Part shown: piece after piece, positions 26,113 to 38,173 of the stretch
How the letters are laid out: each line of letters begins with the position of its first letter
Position numbering within the stretch: position 1 is the stretch's first letter
Assembly: GCA_026018925.1 (NCBI GenBank)
Contig: JAKSZU010000016.1
Location: forward strand, 1,798,001 to 1,862,000
DNA from: Tupaia tana
Taxonomy: Eukaryota > Chordata > Mammalia > Scandentia > Tupaiidae
Direction: 5' to 3'
DNA: 64,000 bases
Position numbers and translations under genes: made by a program
The notes under the pieces: model-generated
The model's input: the letters and a program-made list of their open reading frames with translations, nothing else
Told to the model about the DNA's origin: nothing
The model's database searches: none

Positions 26113-27056
26113 AACATTTAAATTTTTTATAGTTTTTCTTAATATGTCCTCACCTTTTCCAGTAATTGTAAATGATTTCTTTGTGATTGTTAGAAGTTTT
26201 GGGGGAACTGATAGTTGGGTTTCTTATGCAAATGTATAAGGACACAATTGAAGTGTCTCTTCTGGGTTGAAGAGGCAGAGGAGAAAGGCCCTTAGGGTGC
26301 ATTCTCCTAACGATTAGGTTGTCCACACTTCACCAGGAAGGGAGAAAATAGCTTAGAATAAGCCACCATGAACAGCAATTTTTGAGAGGTTTGAGGCCAG
26401 ATGAGACTTTCCAGATTTTCCCATGAGGAGAAGCTCAGAGCTGGGGCGACAGAGGGCACCTTGCTGTTACCTGGCACTGGATGTGGCTGACTCCCTGGAA
26501 GATCCCCAGTTTCTCTCTGGCCCTATCTGGGTTAACAACAAAATCGGTCATGAAAATAACCAAACTCTAAAGTATGTTAAAAGGTTCCTTCACAGACTGT
26601 GGCCGTGAGAGGCAAATAACTCCAAAGAAGTGTTCCTAAGTCAGTCAGGTATGGCAGAGTTCTTACTTGGTTCTGAGAGCAGGAGATAGAAGTGAAAGTA
26701 TAAATCAGCATATAAAGTTTGCACACTGGCCTGGCCCAGAAAGGCAGGACATCCGTTAAGGCTTACAGGTTATAGGTGGGTTAGGAATGCTTAGGTTAAA
26801 ATGAGTTAAGTGCACAAGTCTTTGTCTCAAGGAAACTCAGCATCAGCAGAAAACAGTGGAAGTTAAATCTAGATGTAGGTAAGACGGCCTTCCTCTTCCG
26901 TGACGTGGTACTAAATCTAGACATAGGTAAGACGGCCTTCCTCTTCTGTGACGTGGTACAGTCAGGACGTGAGGCGTTACCCACAGTGGTAAACTCGAGC
27001 AGTCTGTGTTAGCAAGATCGATGTCGGTGGATGGGACTTTTCTCATGCCCCCTGTA
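26113..27056. other. Unassigned, possibly LTR-retrovirus derived
   Basis: About 940 bases with no convincing reading frame and no SINE or L1. It follows the ERV2 remains and contains a 48-bp tandem duplication. It may be retroviral leader, gag or LTR, but I cannot show it. Confidence 0.35.
26864..26960. repeat. Tandem duplication of ~48 bp
   Basis: Two head-to-tail copies of a unit containing TAAGACGGCCTTCCTCTTC and TGACGTGGTAC, differing at four or so positions. TGACGT is a CRE-type half site, so the unit could be an enhancer repeat of an LTR. Confidence 0.85.
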
Positions 27057-27070
27057 AAGAATTTTGAAAC

Positions 27071-27464
27071 AATGCCTCTCTTTCATAGCATGGCTTGCTT
27101 CACTCAGCAGTAAGTCTTCCACTTAATATATACCGAGTGTCTGCACTCTATGACTGAAACTAATAGTCTAAAGGATATAGAAACGCAGTATATAGATGTA
27201 AATACCAGATATAGTGTGTGTGAAAGAGGAGGGTCTGAGGAAGGACATTTGGGGGAGGGACAGGGAGGAAAAACTTTAATGGCACAAAGAGGTGTGGTAT
27301 TATCTGTTGAAGATATTTCGTAGTTTTATCAACAGTACTAGGGAGAAATGTTCACCTGTTGAAATATCCATTTTGTAAGACAAATAATAATGTGATTGAA
27401 TGTATGGAAGAAAATGAAATGAAAAAATAAAAAAAAATAATAAAATAAAAAAAATTAAAAAAAA
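27071..27464 (+). mobile_element. 5'-truncated L1 3' end
   Basis: A plus-strand insertion starting in the last codons of ORF2 ('ctctctttcatagcatggcttgc', cf. ORF2 end of the other L1s in altered order), with L1 3' UTR motifs ('gtctgcactctatgactgaaa') and ending in an A-rich tail at 27420-27464. It is flanked by aagaattttgaaa at about 27057 and 27465. The first ~45 bases appear inverted relative to the rest, consistent with twin priming. Confidence 0.8.
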
Positions 27465-27479
27465 AAGAATTTTGAAATA

Positions 27480-28120
27480 AGAAAAGTGTTAAGAATATCA
27501 GTCCTCCAGGATTCTGGCTGAGTATGGGTTTAAACATGAGTTTCTAGAAATGGGTCCTGTACTATGGTGGGAAAACAGTGTACTTGGGTTCAGTTACTCT
27601 GAGAGCCAGACGGCGCCCAAACGTCAATCGTAGACTCCTTAAATCTCCAGGCCTAACTTTTCAGGTCTCTAGGAAACTCCTTACTGCCATAGGGGTGGGC
27701 TGCTGAGTAGTTTTATTGGGAATGTCTTTGAGATCTGAGTGTGTTTATTTTTTTAGAGAGATTTTTATTACAGGGCATGTGCACTCTGGAGAGACAGAGA
27801 GATAGAAAACAAGAAATATACCCCTAGCGGGGGATGGCCACACTGCAATCCCTTCTGCTCCATTCTCCTCGTGGGATCTTGGGCATGCATACACATGTAC
27901 CTGAGTCATTGTACCTGTACCCATGTACCTTAAGTCGCTGGATCTGGGACTTGAACCATGGTCGACTATGTGGGAGTCCAGTGATGTAACCCTTATGCCA
28001 TCTGCTGGTCCCTGAAGTCTGAGTGTTTAAAGCCATAATTCTCTAGTTAGGTTGCGGAGTATTGAGAGCCCCATCCACAGCAGGGTTTAAAACATGACCT
28101 CCTGGAACTGACCAAGGACA
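27480..28120. repeat. ~280-bp repeat family, detached copy
   Basis: Landmarks of the 4-13 kb array recur (ctgagagccagacggcgccc, 'ctctagttaggttgcggagtattgagag'). Interrupted by a SINE at 27748-28016. Confidence 0.65.
27748..28016 (-). mobile_element. Long-form SINE, old
   Basis: 'tttttattacagggcatgtgc' start, with a small internal duplication near 27897-27930 (cctgagtcattgtacctgtacccatg region). Ends 'ccatctgctggtccc'. Flanks tctgagtgtgttta and tctgagtgttta. Confidence 0.88.
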
Positions 28121-29140
28121 AACCTACTGAAAGCCCGTCTGCAGACAATAGCCTCAGGACAGTGTTCGTGTATTGCGAGAACAAGCAACAAGAGGGGCGA
28201 ATTCAATTTCGCATAACAGGTGGGGGGCAAAGCTGGACAAAATCAGGGTAGGGGTGGGCGGGTGTTTCGGGGTACTCTACATGAGTGCACTGAAGACTGG
28301 GGTTAGGCAGGAAACCATGGCTTTGAGAGTTGGCCTAGACCCACAGCAGAGCAGTCTCATATCGTGCTCCTGGGTTCTGACAGCCCGTGTCTGTGTGTGA
28401 CAGTGACGTTTCTCCCGCTCATGGTCTGCACACTGCTCAGACTGACAAGGGCATGGCAGGGAGCAGTGTGGGCTGAGACCTCCAAAAACAACTAAGTCTC
28501 CTAGGCTTTTGCTGCCTGATCCATTCCACATCTTGGTCCTGCCACCCATGTCTTCCTTTCTGTCCGCAAAGTGGAGAATGATATCTTCCCTGTTAACAAA
28601 AATTCTGAGTGAGTGGGTTTTCTTTTTCTTCTTCTTCTTTTTTGTTTTTTCTTCTGTGATAGGGTGTGTGTGCTCACAGAGAGAGAAAGTGAGAGGGAAA
28701 ATGAGAAATCACCCCTGGGGGTATGACCATGCACAGTCCCTTCTCCTCCATCCTCCTTCTGTGATTTTGGGCACACATGTACATGTACCTAGCGTGTTTC
28801 AAACCACCAGATCTGGGACTTGATCCGTGGTTGGCCGTGTGGGAGTCCAGTGTCTTAATTACTGTGCCACATGCTGGCCCCGCTGAGAGGGTTTTCTTAA
28901 ACCTCACAATCACGTCCTTTTCACATGCCCTGTTCTGCAGATAGCGGTGACTTTCAGGATACACAGGCCCACAGTGGGGTCTGTGCATATCTAATGCAGC
29001 CTTCAGGCTTGAGGGACCTCACTTCCTCTTCTGATCCTGCAGTCCAAGTCTTCCTACCAACTAAGTGCAGAGGTAGGGCTTTCACCCTGGCCATTGCCTT
29101 CCTGTTTATGGCTAGGAAGATTTTGGAGGGACACAAAGAG
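28121..29140. other. Unassigned ~1 kb with an embedded SINE
   Basis: GC-moderate sequence between two ~280-bp repeat fragments. It has no convincing frame and no LTR ends that I can pair. It may be an insertion into the repeat family or unique DNA. Confidence 0.35.
28626..28880 (-). mobile_element. Long-form SINE, old
   Basis: 'gtgatagggtgtgtgtgctcac' start, head complement (ttgatccgtggttggcc), end 'ccacatgctggcccc'. Flanks gagtgggttttctt and gagagggttttctt. Confidence 0.88.
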
Positions 29141-29420
29141 CAGACTTCATAGCTGAGTTGCACCGAGGGCCTTATGGGTGCCACAGGTAACTATTGAGCG
29201 GCAGGAGCTGCAGGTTTCTCTGGTCCTGGGGAGGGAGGGTTTCATACAAGGTCACCAGCTCTGCGAGTTCAGGCAGATAAGCCATTCTATAGGAGATATC
29301 TGTGCAGACTTGTTCTTGAGGTCTAAGCTTTGTGGTTAGGCTGCAAGACACTAAGGCTAGTGCAGGGGATAAGATAATAATAAGATACTGTGGCTAGTGC
29401 AGCTCTCACTCCAAGTAATC
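29141..29420. repeat. ~280-bp repeat family, detached copy
   Basis: 'ttgcaccgagggccttatgg', then 'taggagatatctgtgcagac' and 'gtggttaggctgcaagacac' in the same order as in the 4-13 kb array. Confidence 0.6.
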
Positions 29421-29424
29421 TTTT

Positions 29425-29683
29425 TAATTTTTTTTGAGAGGTTTTTGCTATAGGGCATGTGCACTCACCAGAAGGAAAGAGAGAGACAGAGAGACAGAAA
29501 TGAGAAATCACCCCCCAGGGGGGATGGCCATGTCGCAATCCCTTCTCCTCCACTCTCCTCTCAGGATCCTGGGCATACAGGCACACGTGCCCAGCATGAG
29601 TTTAAGCCACTGGATCTGGGACTCAAACTGCAGTCAACCACATGGGAGTCTAGCAACATACCATTACGCCAACTGCTTGTTCT
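29425..29683 (-). mobile_element. Long-form SINE
   Basis: Target duplication aagtaatcttt at 29414-29424 and 29684-29694. The head is decayed (gggactcaaactgcagtc). Confidence 0.92.
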
Positions 29684-29818
29684 GCTAAGTAATCTTTAAT
29701 AACAGGGACGATCCTTTCAATGGCTCTTGCATTCAAAAGGTATTGCTGAGTATTAGATAAAGATTTCTTTTTGTTAATTTAGAGAAAGGTAAACTAAGAT
29801 ATAAAACCAGTCTGTATT

Positions 29819-30090
29819 GGCCCTGCATGGCTGTTAAGTATGGTGCAGAGGAAGGCTGGTTAACATGGCTGGCCAAAGTTCCAGTCCTGACCCTGGCAGC
29901 TTGAAAACCATGCCGGGCATGCACACTTGTGTCCAGGATCCTTAAGGGATAGAGAATTAAAGGAGAAAAGATTGCAGCATGACTGACCCCAATGTGGGGA
30001 GTGTAGTCTCTCTCTCTCTCTCCCTCTCTCTCTCTCTCCCTCTCTCTCACTCTCTCTCTCTCTCTCTCTCTCACATGCATGGGCCTTTTT
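29819..30090 (+). mobile_element. Old direct SINE ending in (CT)n
   Basis: Degenerate head (ggccctgcatggctgttaag), 'ccgggcatgcacacttgtg', 'gattgcagcatgactgaccc', then the pyrimidine body expanded into a CT microsatellite at about 30008-30073. Confidence 0.8.
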
Positions 30091-30626
30091 GCATAGAACA
30101 ATGGACACGAACAGCAACAACAAAAGTTTCCCTCTTTTGAAATAAAGAAATGTATGCCTTCTGAACTTTGTAAAAGTCCTTTCCTAGCAAGCATATGGGA
30201 ACTGAGGAGATCGTTAAAAATCAACAGAAGCCTGTATAGGGTCCAACTGAAACGGAATGGGTTAGAGTTTAAACACCGCCACTGGCTGACCTGAGACCCC
30301 TACCACTGAAGTAGTTTCTCAACATTGAGGAAGTATACTTATAAGGATTGTGGGGCTAAGGACAGATAAGGTGGCCACAGATCAAAGAAAGCTTTTGTAA
30401 CTCGATTTCATTCCCAATGTTTAAACCAATCTCTCCTCAAGAGTTAGTTGTAAGCATCAGGAAAGTCCCCTTTAATTCCCCAGACATCTCTTCTCGGTTA
30501 TCCTTCAGAACAGGTGGCACCTACTATCACAGGAGGAAGCTGTTTATTAGCGTTTGGTTTGCATTGACTTGAGTGTTGTTATTTTCTTTTTTACAATTTA
30601 TTTTAGTATGTCCAGGTTTGTGCGTG

Positions 30627-30658
<32 letters not shown>

Positions 30659-30974
30659 CATGTATGTGATGGTAGCAGATCATCAGGGTGTTTAAAGAAA
30701 TCTGATTTAGGAGCTAACTATTTCATTTGGAGGCTTATGAGATGAGCCTTTGGGATTTGCGAACCGTAACTGTAATTGCCTTTTTCTCGAGCAGAAGTTC
30801 ACGAGAGCTGCTCATGGGGTGGGGGTGGGGGGTAACTCATGAGGGCTTTTCTTAGTCCAGGTCATTTCATTTTGGTTAACTAAAATGTTTAGTTCTTCTC
30901 AGGAGATCAACCAAGAAACTAGAATTAAACAAGCTACAAACTACTTGTCTTATCAATTAGCTGTTTAATGGCAG

Positions 30975-31013
<39 letters not shown>

Positions 31014-31020
31014 TTTTTCT
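30091..31020. other. Unassigned, with (TG)n and poly(T)
   Basis: No gene is seen. A (TG)n microsatellite lies at about 30619-30667 and a ~32-base poly(T) at about 30977-31009. Because gag-like sequence follows, this may be retroviral (LTR or 3' gag), but no motif proves it. Confidence 0.4.
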
Positions 31021-32285
31021 CAAACAAACTATAAAATTCAAGGACAGATTTATCTGCGTACACATTTGGATGAAATGTCAGTAAATGAATTTTAGACACA
31101 GAATGGGGATGTGTTTATGGAGTTTTCAGGCAATTCTGAGTATCTGTGTGAGTCCCTGAACGGACTTTAGAAAAATTTCCATGAGGTCTCTTTGGGCAGC
31201 TGCCTCTCCCTGTTCTTTAGCTGTAATGTCTTCCATGAGCAGATGTGTTAGGTGATGTAAATCGAAGGTTCAGGATGCTAAGTTTTAATTAGATCAAGTT
31301 GCTGGGAAAACTCAGTAGAATACTCCTTAACAGAAAAATCTTTAGCAATAGCATGTAATTTTGCTTTTGTCCAAGGATGGCATGCAATAATTTTAGCCTT
31401 GTTATCATATCTAATTATATCTAGGGAGTGTTCAGAACTGACTTCCTGAGAATTTTTTTATATCAGCATCACAAAGGAAAGTTTGGAAAGACGCAAATAG
31501 AGAGGAGGAATGTGAGGAAGAGAGCTCTTAGGAGGACAGGAGGAAGTGGGTGCCCACATTCAGAAGAATTCACATGAAAGCTTCAGAGGACTTTTCCAAT
31601 TTAGAAATCCTCTGAGATAATCCCTGAGAGAAGCAGTGGTATAGTTATCATATGTTTAGTTGTTTTGAAATACCAAGTAAAGCCTATTTCCTGTTCAAGT
31701 TGGTTAGTTTTGTAAGTTCTCTAATTGAGCATGTAACTAAAGTCACTTGGTTACCTCAAAAAAACCCCAAAAAACTCAAAAACCAAAACCAAAACCAAGA
31801 AAACAACAACCCAGAAGGTAAAAATAATTTCAAAATTTCCCAAGCAATCTGTGTCTATCATGACAGAAATTCACAAGGAGAGTGCCTGTATGTTTTATTC
31901 ATAATAGAAGCAGGAGTTCCAGATGGCAGTTGCCCACCAGCAATATCTTTGGAGACAGAACTCTCCATAATGCCAGGACATTCCACATGGGAGTTACTGT
32001 CCTCAAAGTGTGAGCACTAACCCAGATAAGGAGTTTTCCTCTAAGATCTAGCTAAGAGTTTCCCTTTCTAGTAAAAGCTGATATGAAAACAAGAGAACAT
32101 TCCGTTAAAGGGTCAGAATCTGAACCAAAATGGAGGACGATTTGAGGTGGCTCCTGAGGCCACCAAGGAGACAGTCGACTGCCTTTGGCACTATGATGCT
32201 TGTCCAGAGATAGCTCTGAAGAGTAAGATTGAAGGATGATGGTTCCTACATCTCTGACAGCAACATTATGTCAAACACTTGTTAA
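31021..32285 (-). pseudogene. Possible retroviral gag remains (minus strand)
   Basis: Minus-strand reading around 31380-31330 gives a capsid-like HPWTKAKLHAIAKDF stretch, typical of the gammaretroviral Gag capsid start. The rest of the region is decayed over several frames. With the pol remains at 23-25 kb in the same orientation, it could be one provirus pulled apart by later insertions, but the order of the intervening blocks does not prove it. Confidence 0.45.
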
Positions 32286-32299
32286 AAGTTTAGCTCTTG

Positions 32300-32572
32300 G
32301 GAACCAGCAGTTAGCGTAATGGCTATGTCGCTGGACTCCCACGTAGTCGACCGCGGTTCGCGTCCCGGACCCGGTGGCTTAAAACTCACGCCAGGCGCGT
32401 GTGCGTGCGTGCCCAAGATCTCGAAAGGAGAATGGAGGAGAAGGGATTGCAGCGTGACCATCCCCCCTGGGGGGTGATTTCTCGCTTTCTGTCTCTATGT
32501 CTCTGTCTGTCTGTCTGGCGAGCGCACGCGCCCTAGAGCGAAAACCTCTCCAAAAAAAAAAAAAAAAAAAAA
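32300..32572 (+). mobile_element. Long-form SINE (subfamily b), young
   Basis: Nearly consensus: gggaaccagcagttagcg head, ggttcgcgtcccgg B box, gcgtgaccatcc, pure A tail. Flanked by aagtttagctctt at about 32287-32299 and 32573-32585. Confidence 0.96.
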
Positions 32573-32689
32573 AAGTTTAGCTCTTTAAAAAAGGAAGATT
32601 TATTTGGACACATATGAGGATCAGACCTAGAAACGCATCCTAGCTATCACTAAGGAATATTCCAAAGATGCAGGATTTTATATGAAAAG

Positions 32690-33308
32690 AGCGAGAAACC
32701 TGCTAGCTACTTCCAAGTTTATCTGTTTTTGGCCTCTGGGTTCAACTTCATGGCTGTGAAGTCTTCCCCAGCCAGTGTCCCGCTCCCAGACCCAGCACTA
32801 GCCAGAACAGAAACCTGCTAGCCACCTCCAAGTTTGCCTGGTTTTGGCCTCGCGTGGTGTGCCACACGGTTTTCCATTTACAGCACAATTTCATTTTTTG
32901 CAAAGTGATTTTTTTCCTTTTTTCCTCTTTTGCTTCTAGTACTTTTCTTCTTTTTTCTTTGTTTTCTCTCCCTATTGCAATTTCCTACCTTCTTTTTCTT
33001 TACCTTACTTTTCTGTTTTACTTCTCAGCCCTTACTCTCTGCCTAGAGACTTTTAGGTGCACAGTAGCTAATTATCTGAGCATTGTGAGTTTTGGAGAAA
33101 TTTTTGCACATCACTGTAGAGGTAGTACAATTAGTGAAATTCACCTTCACAAATCCCATCACAAAACTCAACCTGTGATTCCCACATTTGAGGACTTAGT
33201 AGAAGGGAGAATATTGCATCAAACTATATCACAGTGGGGAAAATAAATGAGTTCACAGTCTCTGAATCCCTCTCCAACAAACTGACCAGAAGTGAATACA
33301 TTACCAAA
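32690..33308 (+). promoter_or_regulatory. L1-D 5' UTR with residual monomers
   Basis: Two partial monomers (cctgctagctacttccaagtt, 32699; cctgctagccacctccaagtt, 32812) match the inverse of those upstream of L1-E. A T-rich segment holds a 130-codon sense frame (32854-33246) rich in F/L/S with the same layout as one in L1-E. Confidence 0.7.
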
Positions 33309-34045
33309 TGACTAAAAATAGAAGAAGAGCCTCAGGGATGAGAGAATCAGGTAGTACATCCCTACCAAGGGAACAACATAACCTGTCTCCAAGTAGGAAA
33401 AATTTAGAGCATATTACCAAAATGTCAGAAAAAGAATTTTGAATATTTATGGTAATAAAATTCTATGAGATGCAAGAGAAAAGAGACATTGAGCTCCTAG
33501 AGATGAGGAAAAGAAGATGATACAAAAGAAGAATTGGGCACAATAAGAAGAATCAAATAGATATATGAATATTTGGTATCTCAGAAGATGAAGAAAATAA
33601 TAAGGGTATTGATGATATATTCAACAAAATCTAGATGAAAATTTTCCAAGTTGAGAGAGGCACTCAAACATCCAGACCCAAGAAATACAAAAAACCCCAA
33701 GTAGAATCAATCCAAGAAGATCCTCCCCATGCCACATCATAGCTACATTGACCAAAATGAGAGACAAAAAGACAAGATACTAAGATTGGCAAGAGAGAAA
33801 CGTCAAATCATTTAACAAAGGCTATCTCATCAGGCTAACACCGGACCTCTCATCAGAAACAATGTAAGCAAGGAAAGAATGGGGAAATACATTCAAAGTG
33901 TTAAATGGAAAACAATTTCAACCAAGAATACTATACCTGGCAAGATTACCCTTCATATGGGAAAAGAAAATAAAAACATTCACAGATAAACAAAACCTGA
34001 TAGAATTTACCAACTCCAGACCAGCTCTTAAAGAAATTCTGAGTA

Positions 34046-34325
34046 GGGACCAGCAGTTAGCGTAATGGCTATGTCGCTGGACTCCCACGTAGTCGACCGC
34101 GGTTCGAGTCCCGGACCCGGTGGCTTGAACTCACGCTGGGCGCGTGTGTGTGCGTGCCCAAGATCCCGAGAGGAGAATGGAGGAGAAGGGATTGCGGCGT
34201 GGCCATCCCCCCTGGGGGGTGATTTCCTGCTTTCTATCTCTCTGTCTCTCTCTGTCTGTCTGGCGAGCGCACGCGCCCTATAGCAAAAACCTCTCCAAAA
34301 AAAGAAAAAAAAAAAAAAAAAAAAA
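34046..34325 (+). mobile_element. Long-form SINE (subfamily a), young
   Basis: An almost perfect head with A box tagcgtaatgg and B box ggttcgagtcc. The target duplication aagaaattctgagt lies on both sides (34031 and 34328). The A tail contains one G. Confidence 0.96.
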
Positions 34326-34403
34326 AAAGAAAGAAATTCTGAGTGGAAGCCAAAAGTGGTACAGCCCTCTTTTACGTGATGGGGCCTAGAAGAAAAACAT
34401 AGG

Positions 34404-34602
34404 GGACCAGCAGGTGGCATTGTGGTTAAGGTGCTGGACACTCCCACATGGCTGACCGGGGTTCGAGTCCTGAATCTGGTGGCTTGCTTTCTCACTTCCT
34501 CTCTCTCTCACTCTCACCCTCTGTCTCTCTCTTGTCAAATTAAAAAAAAAAATCAATGAATGAATAAATAAAAAATAAATAATTATATATAAAAAAAGAA
34601 AT
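34404..34602 (+). mobile_element. Short-form SINE in L1-D ORF1
   Basis: ggggaccagcaggtggcatt head, ggttcgagtcc B box, then ctctctctcactctcacc and an AT tail. It lies only 80 bases from the previous SINE. Confidence 0.92.
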
Positions 34603-34676
34603 TCTGAAAGGAGTACTATACCAAGAAAACTAAAGAGAGACAGACAGCAATAAGAGAACTAAAAACAACCAGGAAT

Positions 34677-37600
34677 ATGGCCAACTCAATGGTAAAGACA
34701 AGTCTGGAAATATCAATAATAACATTGAATGTCAATGGATTAAATTCTCTGATCAAGAGACACAGACTGGCTGAATGGATTAAAAATCAGAAACCCTCCA
34801 TCTACTGCCTACAAGAAACCCATTTCATGGATAAAGACATACATAGACTACAAGTGAAGGGCTCGAAAAAGGTATTCCATGCAAATGAAAACCAAAAAAG
34901 AGCGGGAGTCACTATGCTGATTTCAGACAAAATAGGCTTTAAGACAAAAACTGTAAAACAAAACAAAACAAAACAGAACAAAAAAACAAAGAAGAGCATT
35001 ATATAGTAATAAAAGTGCTAACTCACCAAGAAGATATAACACTTATAAATATCTATGAACCGAACTCAGGAGCACCCAAATATGCAAAGAAAAGACTGTT
35101 AGATCTAAAAGGAGAGATAGATTGTAACACTATAATTGTTGGAGATCTCAACACTCCATTATCTCCTTTAGACAGGTCAACTAGACAAAAACTAAGCAAA
35201 GAGATTCTTGATCTAAATCATACCATAAATCAGATGACCTTGGTAGACATCTATAGAAATTTCCAGCCAAAAAACACAAAATATACATTTTTCTCAGCCC
35301 CACATGGTACGTTATCAAAGATTGATCACATGATAGGGCACAAAACAAGCCTTTACAGATTCAAAGGCATAGAAACTATATCCAGCATCTTCTCCAACCA
35401 TGACAGAATTAAATAACCTCCCAACAAAGAAAAGCTTAGGCCCCGATGGCTTTACTGCCGAATTTTACAAAACTTTTAAAGAAGAGGTAACCTTCATCTT
35501 CTCACACTGTTTCTAGAGATACAAAAGGAAGGAACCCTTCCAATTTTATTATATGAAGCCTCCATTACCCTCATTCCCAAAATGGATATGGATATGACAA
35601 AAAAGGAAAACTACAGATCTATATCCCTAATGAACATAGATGCAAAAATTCTCAACAAGATACTTGCTAACCATATTCAACAGCATATAAAAAAGGTTAT
35701 TTATTATGACCAGGTAGGCTTTATTCTAGGGGTGCAAAGGTGGTTCAACATACACAAGATCATAAATAAAACACACCATATTAACAGAAAGAAAGATAAA
35801 AACTATAAGATCATTTCAATTGACGTGGTAAAAGCATTAGACAAAATACAACATGGTTTTATGATCAAGACTCTCAGTAAAATTGGCATAGAAGGATTGT
35901 TTCTCAGCATAATAAGAGCCATTTATGAAAAACCTACAGCTAACATTATACAGAATGGGGAAAAGCTGGAAGCTTTTTCACTAAAAACGGGTACAAGACA
36001 AGGCTGCCCACTTTCTCCACTCCTATTCAATATAGTGCTGGAATTTTTTGCCAATGCGACCAGACAAGAGAAAGAAATAAAAGGCATTCCAATAGGGAAT
36101 GAAGAGCTGAAATGATCTCTGTTTGCAGATGACATGATTGTATACATAGAAAACCCAGTAGTATCCATAAAAAAACTTCTTGAAGTAATAAAGGCATACA
36201 GTGAAGTGTCAGAATACAAAATTAAGCTACAAAAACTATGACATTTCTATGTGCAAACAACAAGCAGAGACAGAACTGAAGAATGTAATTCTATTTACCA
36301 TAGCCACAAAAAGTATAAGATACTTAAGAATATAAGTAACCTAGGAAGTCAAAGACCTCTACAAGGAAAACTATGAAAACCTTAAAAAGGAAATTGAAAG
36401 GACACTAAAAAGTGGAAGGACATCCCATGTTCCTGGATTGGCAAAATCAATATAATCAAAATGTTAATCCTACCCAAATTAATCTACTTGTTTAATGCAA
36501 TCCCTATAAAATTACAAGAGACATTTTTCACAGATCTAGAAAAGATAATCATAGAATTTGTCTGAAACCATAAAAGACCATGTTTTGCTAAAGCCATCCT
36601 ATGCTAGAAGACTGGAGTAGGTGGCATCTCACTCCATGACCCCAAAATATATTACAAGCCTGTGAAAATCAAAACAGCATGGTATTGGCACAAAAATAGA
36701 CATGAGGACGAATGGAACAGAGTAGAGACTCCAGAAATAAACCACCAAACATATAGCTAATTCATCTTTGACAAAGGGTACCAGTATATCCAGTGGGAAA
36801 AGAGAAGCCTCTTTAGCAAATGGTGTTGGAAAAACTGGGTATCCACATGCAGAAAGATGAATCTGAACCCCTATCTGTCACCATTAACAATAATCAACTC
36901 AAAGTGGATCAAAGATCTAAACCTAAGACTGAAAACTATAAAACTACTGATGGAAAACACTGGGGAGACTCTGGGAGACATTGGGGTAGGCAAAGACTTC
37001 TTAAGCAAGACCCCCAAAGCACAGCAATAATCCCACAAATAGACAGATGGGATTACATCAGATTAAGGAGTTATTGCACAGCAAAGGATACTGTAATTAG
37101 TGTGAATTGACAACCCTCAGAATAGGAGAGAATTTTTCTTAACTGCCTCAGATCAGGGACTGATAACCAGAATACACAGGGAACTCAAGCAGCTTTCCCA
37201 GAAGAAAATGATTAGCCCAATTAAAAGATGGGAAAGTGAGCTGAATAAACAACTCTTTAAGGAAGACATATGAACAGCCAAAAAGCATATGAAAAAATGT
37301 TCAACATCCCTTATTGTAAGGGAGATACAGATCAAAACCACAGTGAGATACCACCTAACTCTAGTCAGAATGGCGAAGATTAAAAAACAAATAATGATAA
37401 GTGCTGGAGGGGATGTGGTGAAAGGGGAACACTCCTACACTGTTGGTGGGAGTGTAAATTGGCCCAGCCACTGTGGAGAATGATATGGAGGTGCCTCAAA
37501 GACCTCCAGATAGAACTACCATATGATCCAGCAGTTCCACTTCTGGGTATCTAGCCAATGGACAGGAGAGCACTCAGTCGGAAAAGCACTTGCACAACAA

Positions 37601-37842
37601 TTTTCATTGCAGCATTATTCACGATTGCTAAGACATGGAACCAACCCAAATGTCCACAGATGGATGAATGGATTGAAAAATTGTGGCACATATACTCTAT
37701 GGAATACTATTTGGCCATAAAAAACAACAAGACCCTGGAATTTGGTAGAAAGTGGATGAATATGGAAGATTTGTTGCAGAGTGAAGCAAGTCAGGCTATG
37801 AAAGAGAGACACTGTATGTCTCCACTTAACATATACTGACTG
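34677..37842 (+). pseudogene. L1-D ORF2, internally deleted
   Basis: It starts MANSMVKTSLEI. The endonuclease runs to about 35410 ([20 protein letters not shown]). About 0.7 kb present in L1-C is then missing, so endonuclease joins directly to RT ([14 protein letters not shown], 35430). RT retains GCPLSPLLF (36003), and the catalytic region reads [13 protein letters not shown] after a stop at 36112. The C-terminal part ends at 37840 with the common SPLNIY. A (CAAAA)n-like expansion sits at 34957-34990. Dead by deletion, stops and shifts. Confidence 0.9.
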
Positions 37843-38130
37843 TCCACACTCTATGATAGAGACTGAAAGATTGGAGAACATAAAAGCATTAAAAATTGTA
37901 ATGGACACTAGAGACAAAGTGGATAGAGAGTGTGAGAGAGGAAGAACGTAGGAAAGGAAATTGGGGGGGAAAATGGAGAGGTAAGACACTTCTGAGACAC
38001 AGATAAGGTTTTTTATCTCTTGACGAGGATGTGTATGGTGGTCTCAACTGGGCTGGTCTGAGGTGTATATCATGCTGGGTAAAGTCTCTTCACAATCTAA
38101 ATGATGTATAGCGATTTAATGTATGAATAA

Positions 38131-38173
<43 letters not shown>

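Larger units (their letters stand above)
33309..34660 (+). pseudogene. L1-D ORF1, broken
   Basis: ATG at 33309 (MTKNRRRASGMRESG). A stop lies at about codon 47 (KEF then TGA). The coiled coil is mostly deleted around 33485-33540. RRM and C-terminal sequence follow (about 33660-34045). Then two SINEs interrupt the last codons before the ORF2 start. Confidence 0.88.

Noticed and set aside
32300..32380. tRNA gene candidates with good A and B boxes at many places
   Set aside because: All belong to SINE heads: same body, A tail and target duplication each time, and no foldable anticodon arm of a canonical tRNA.
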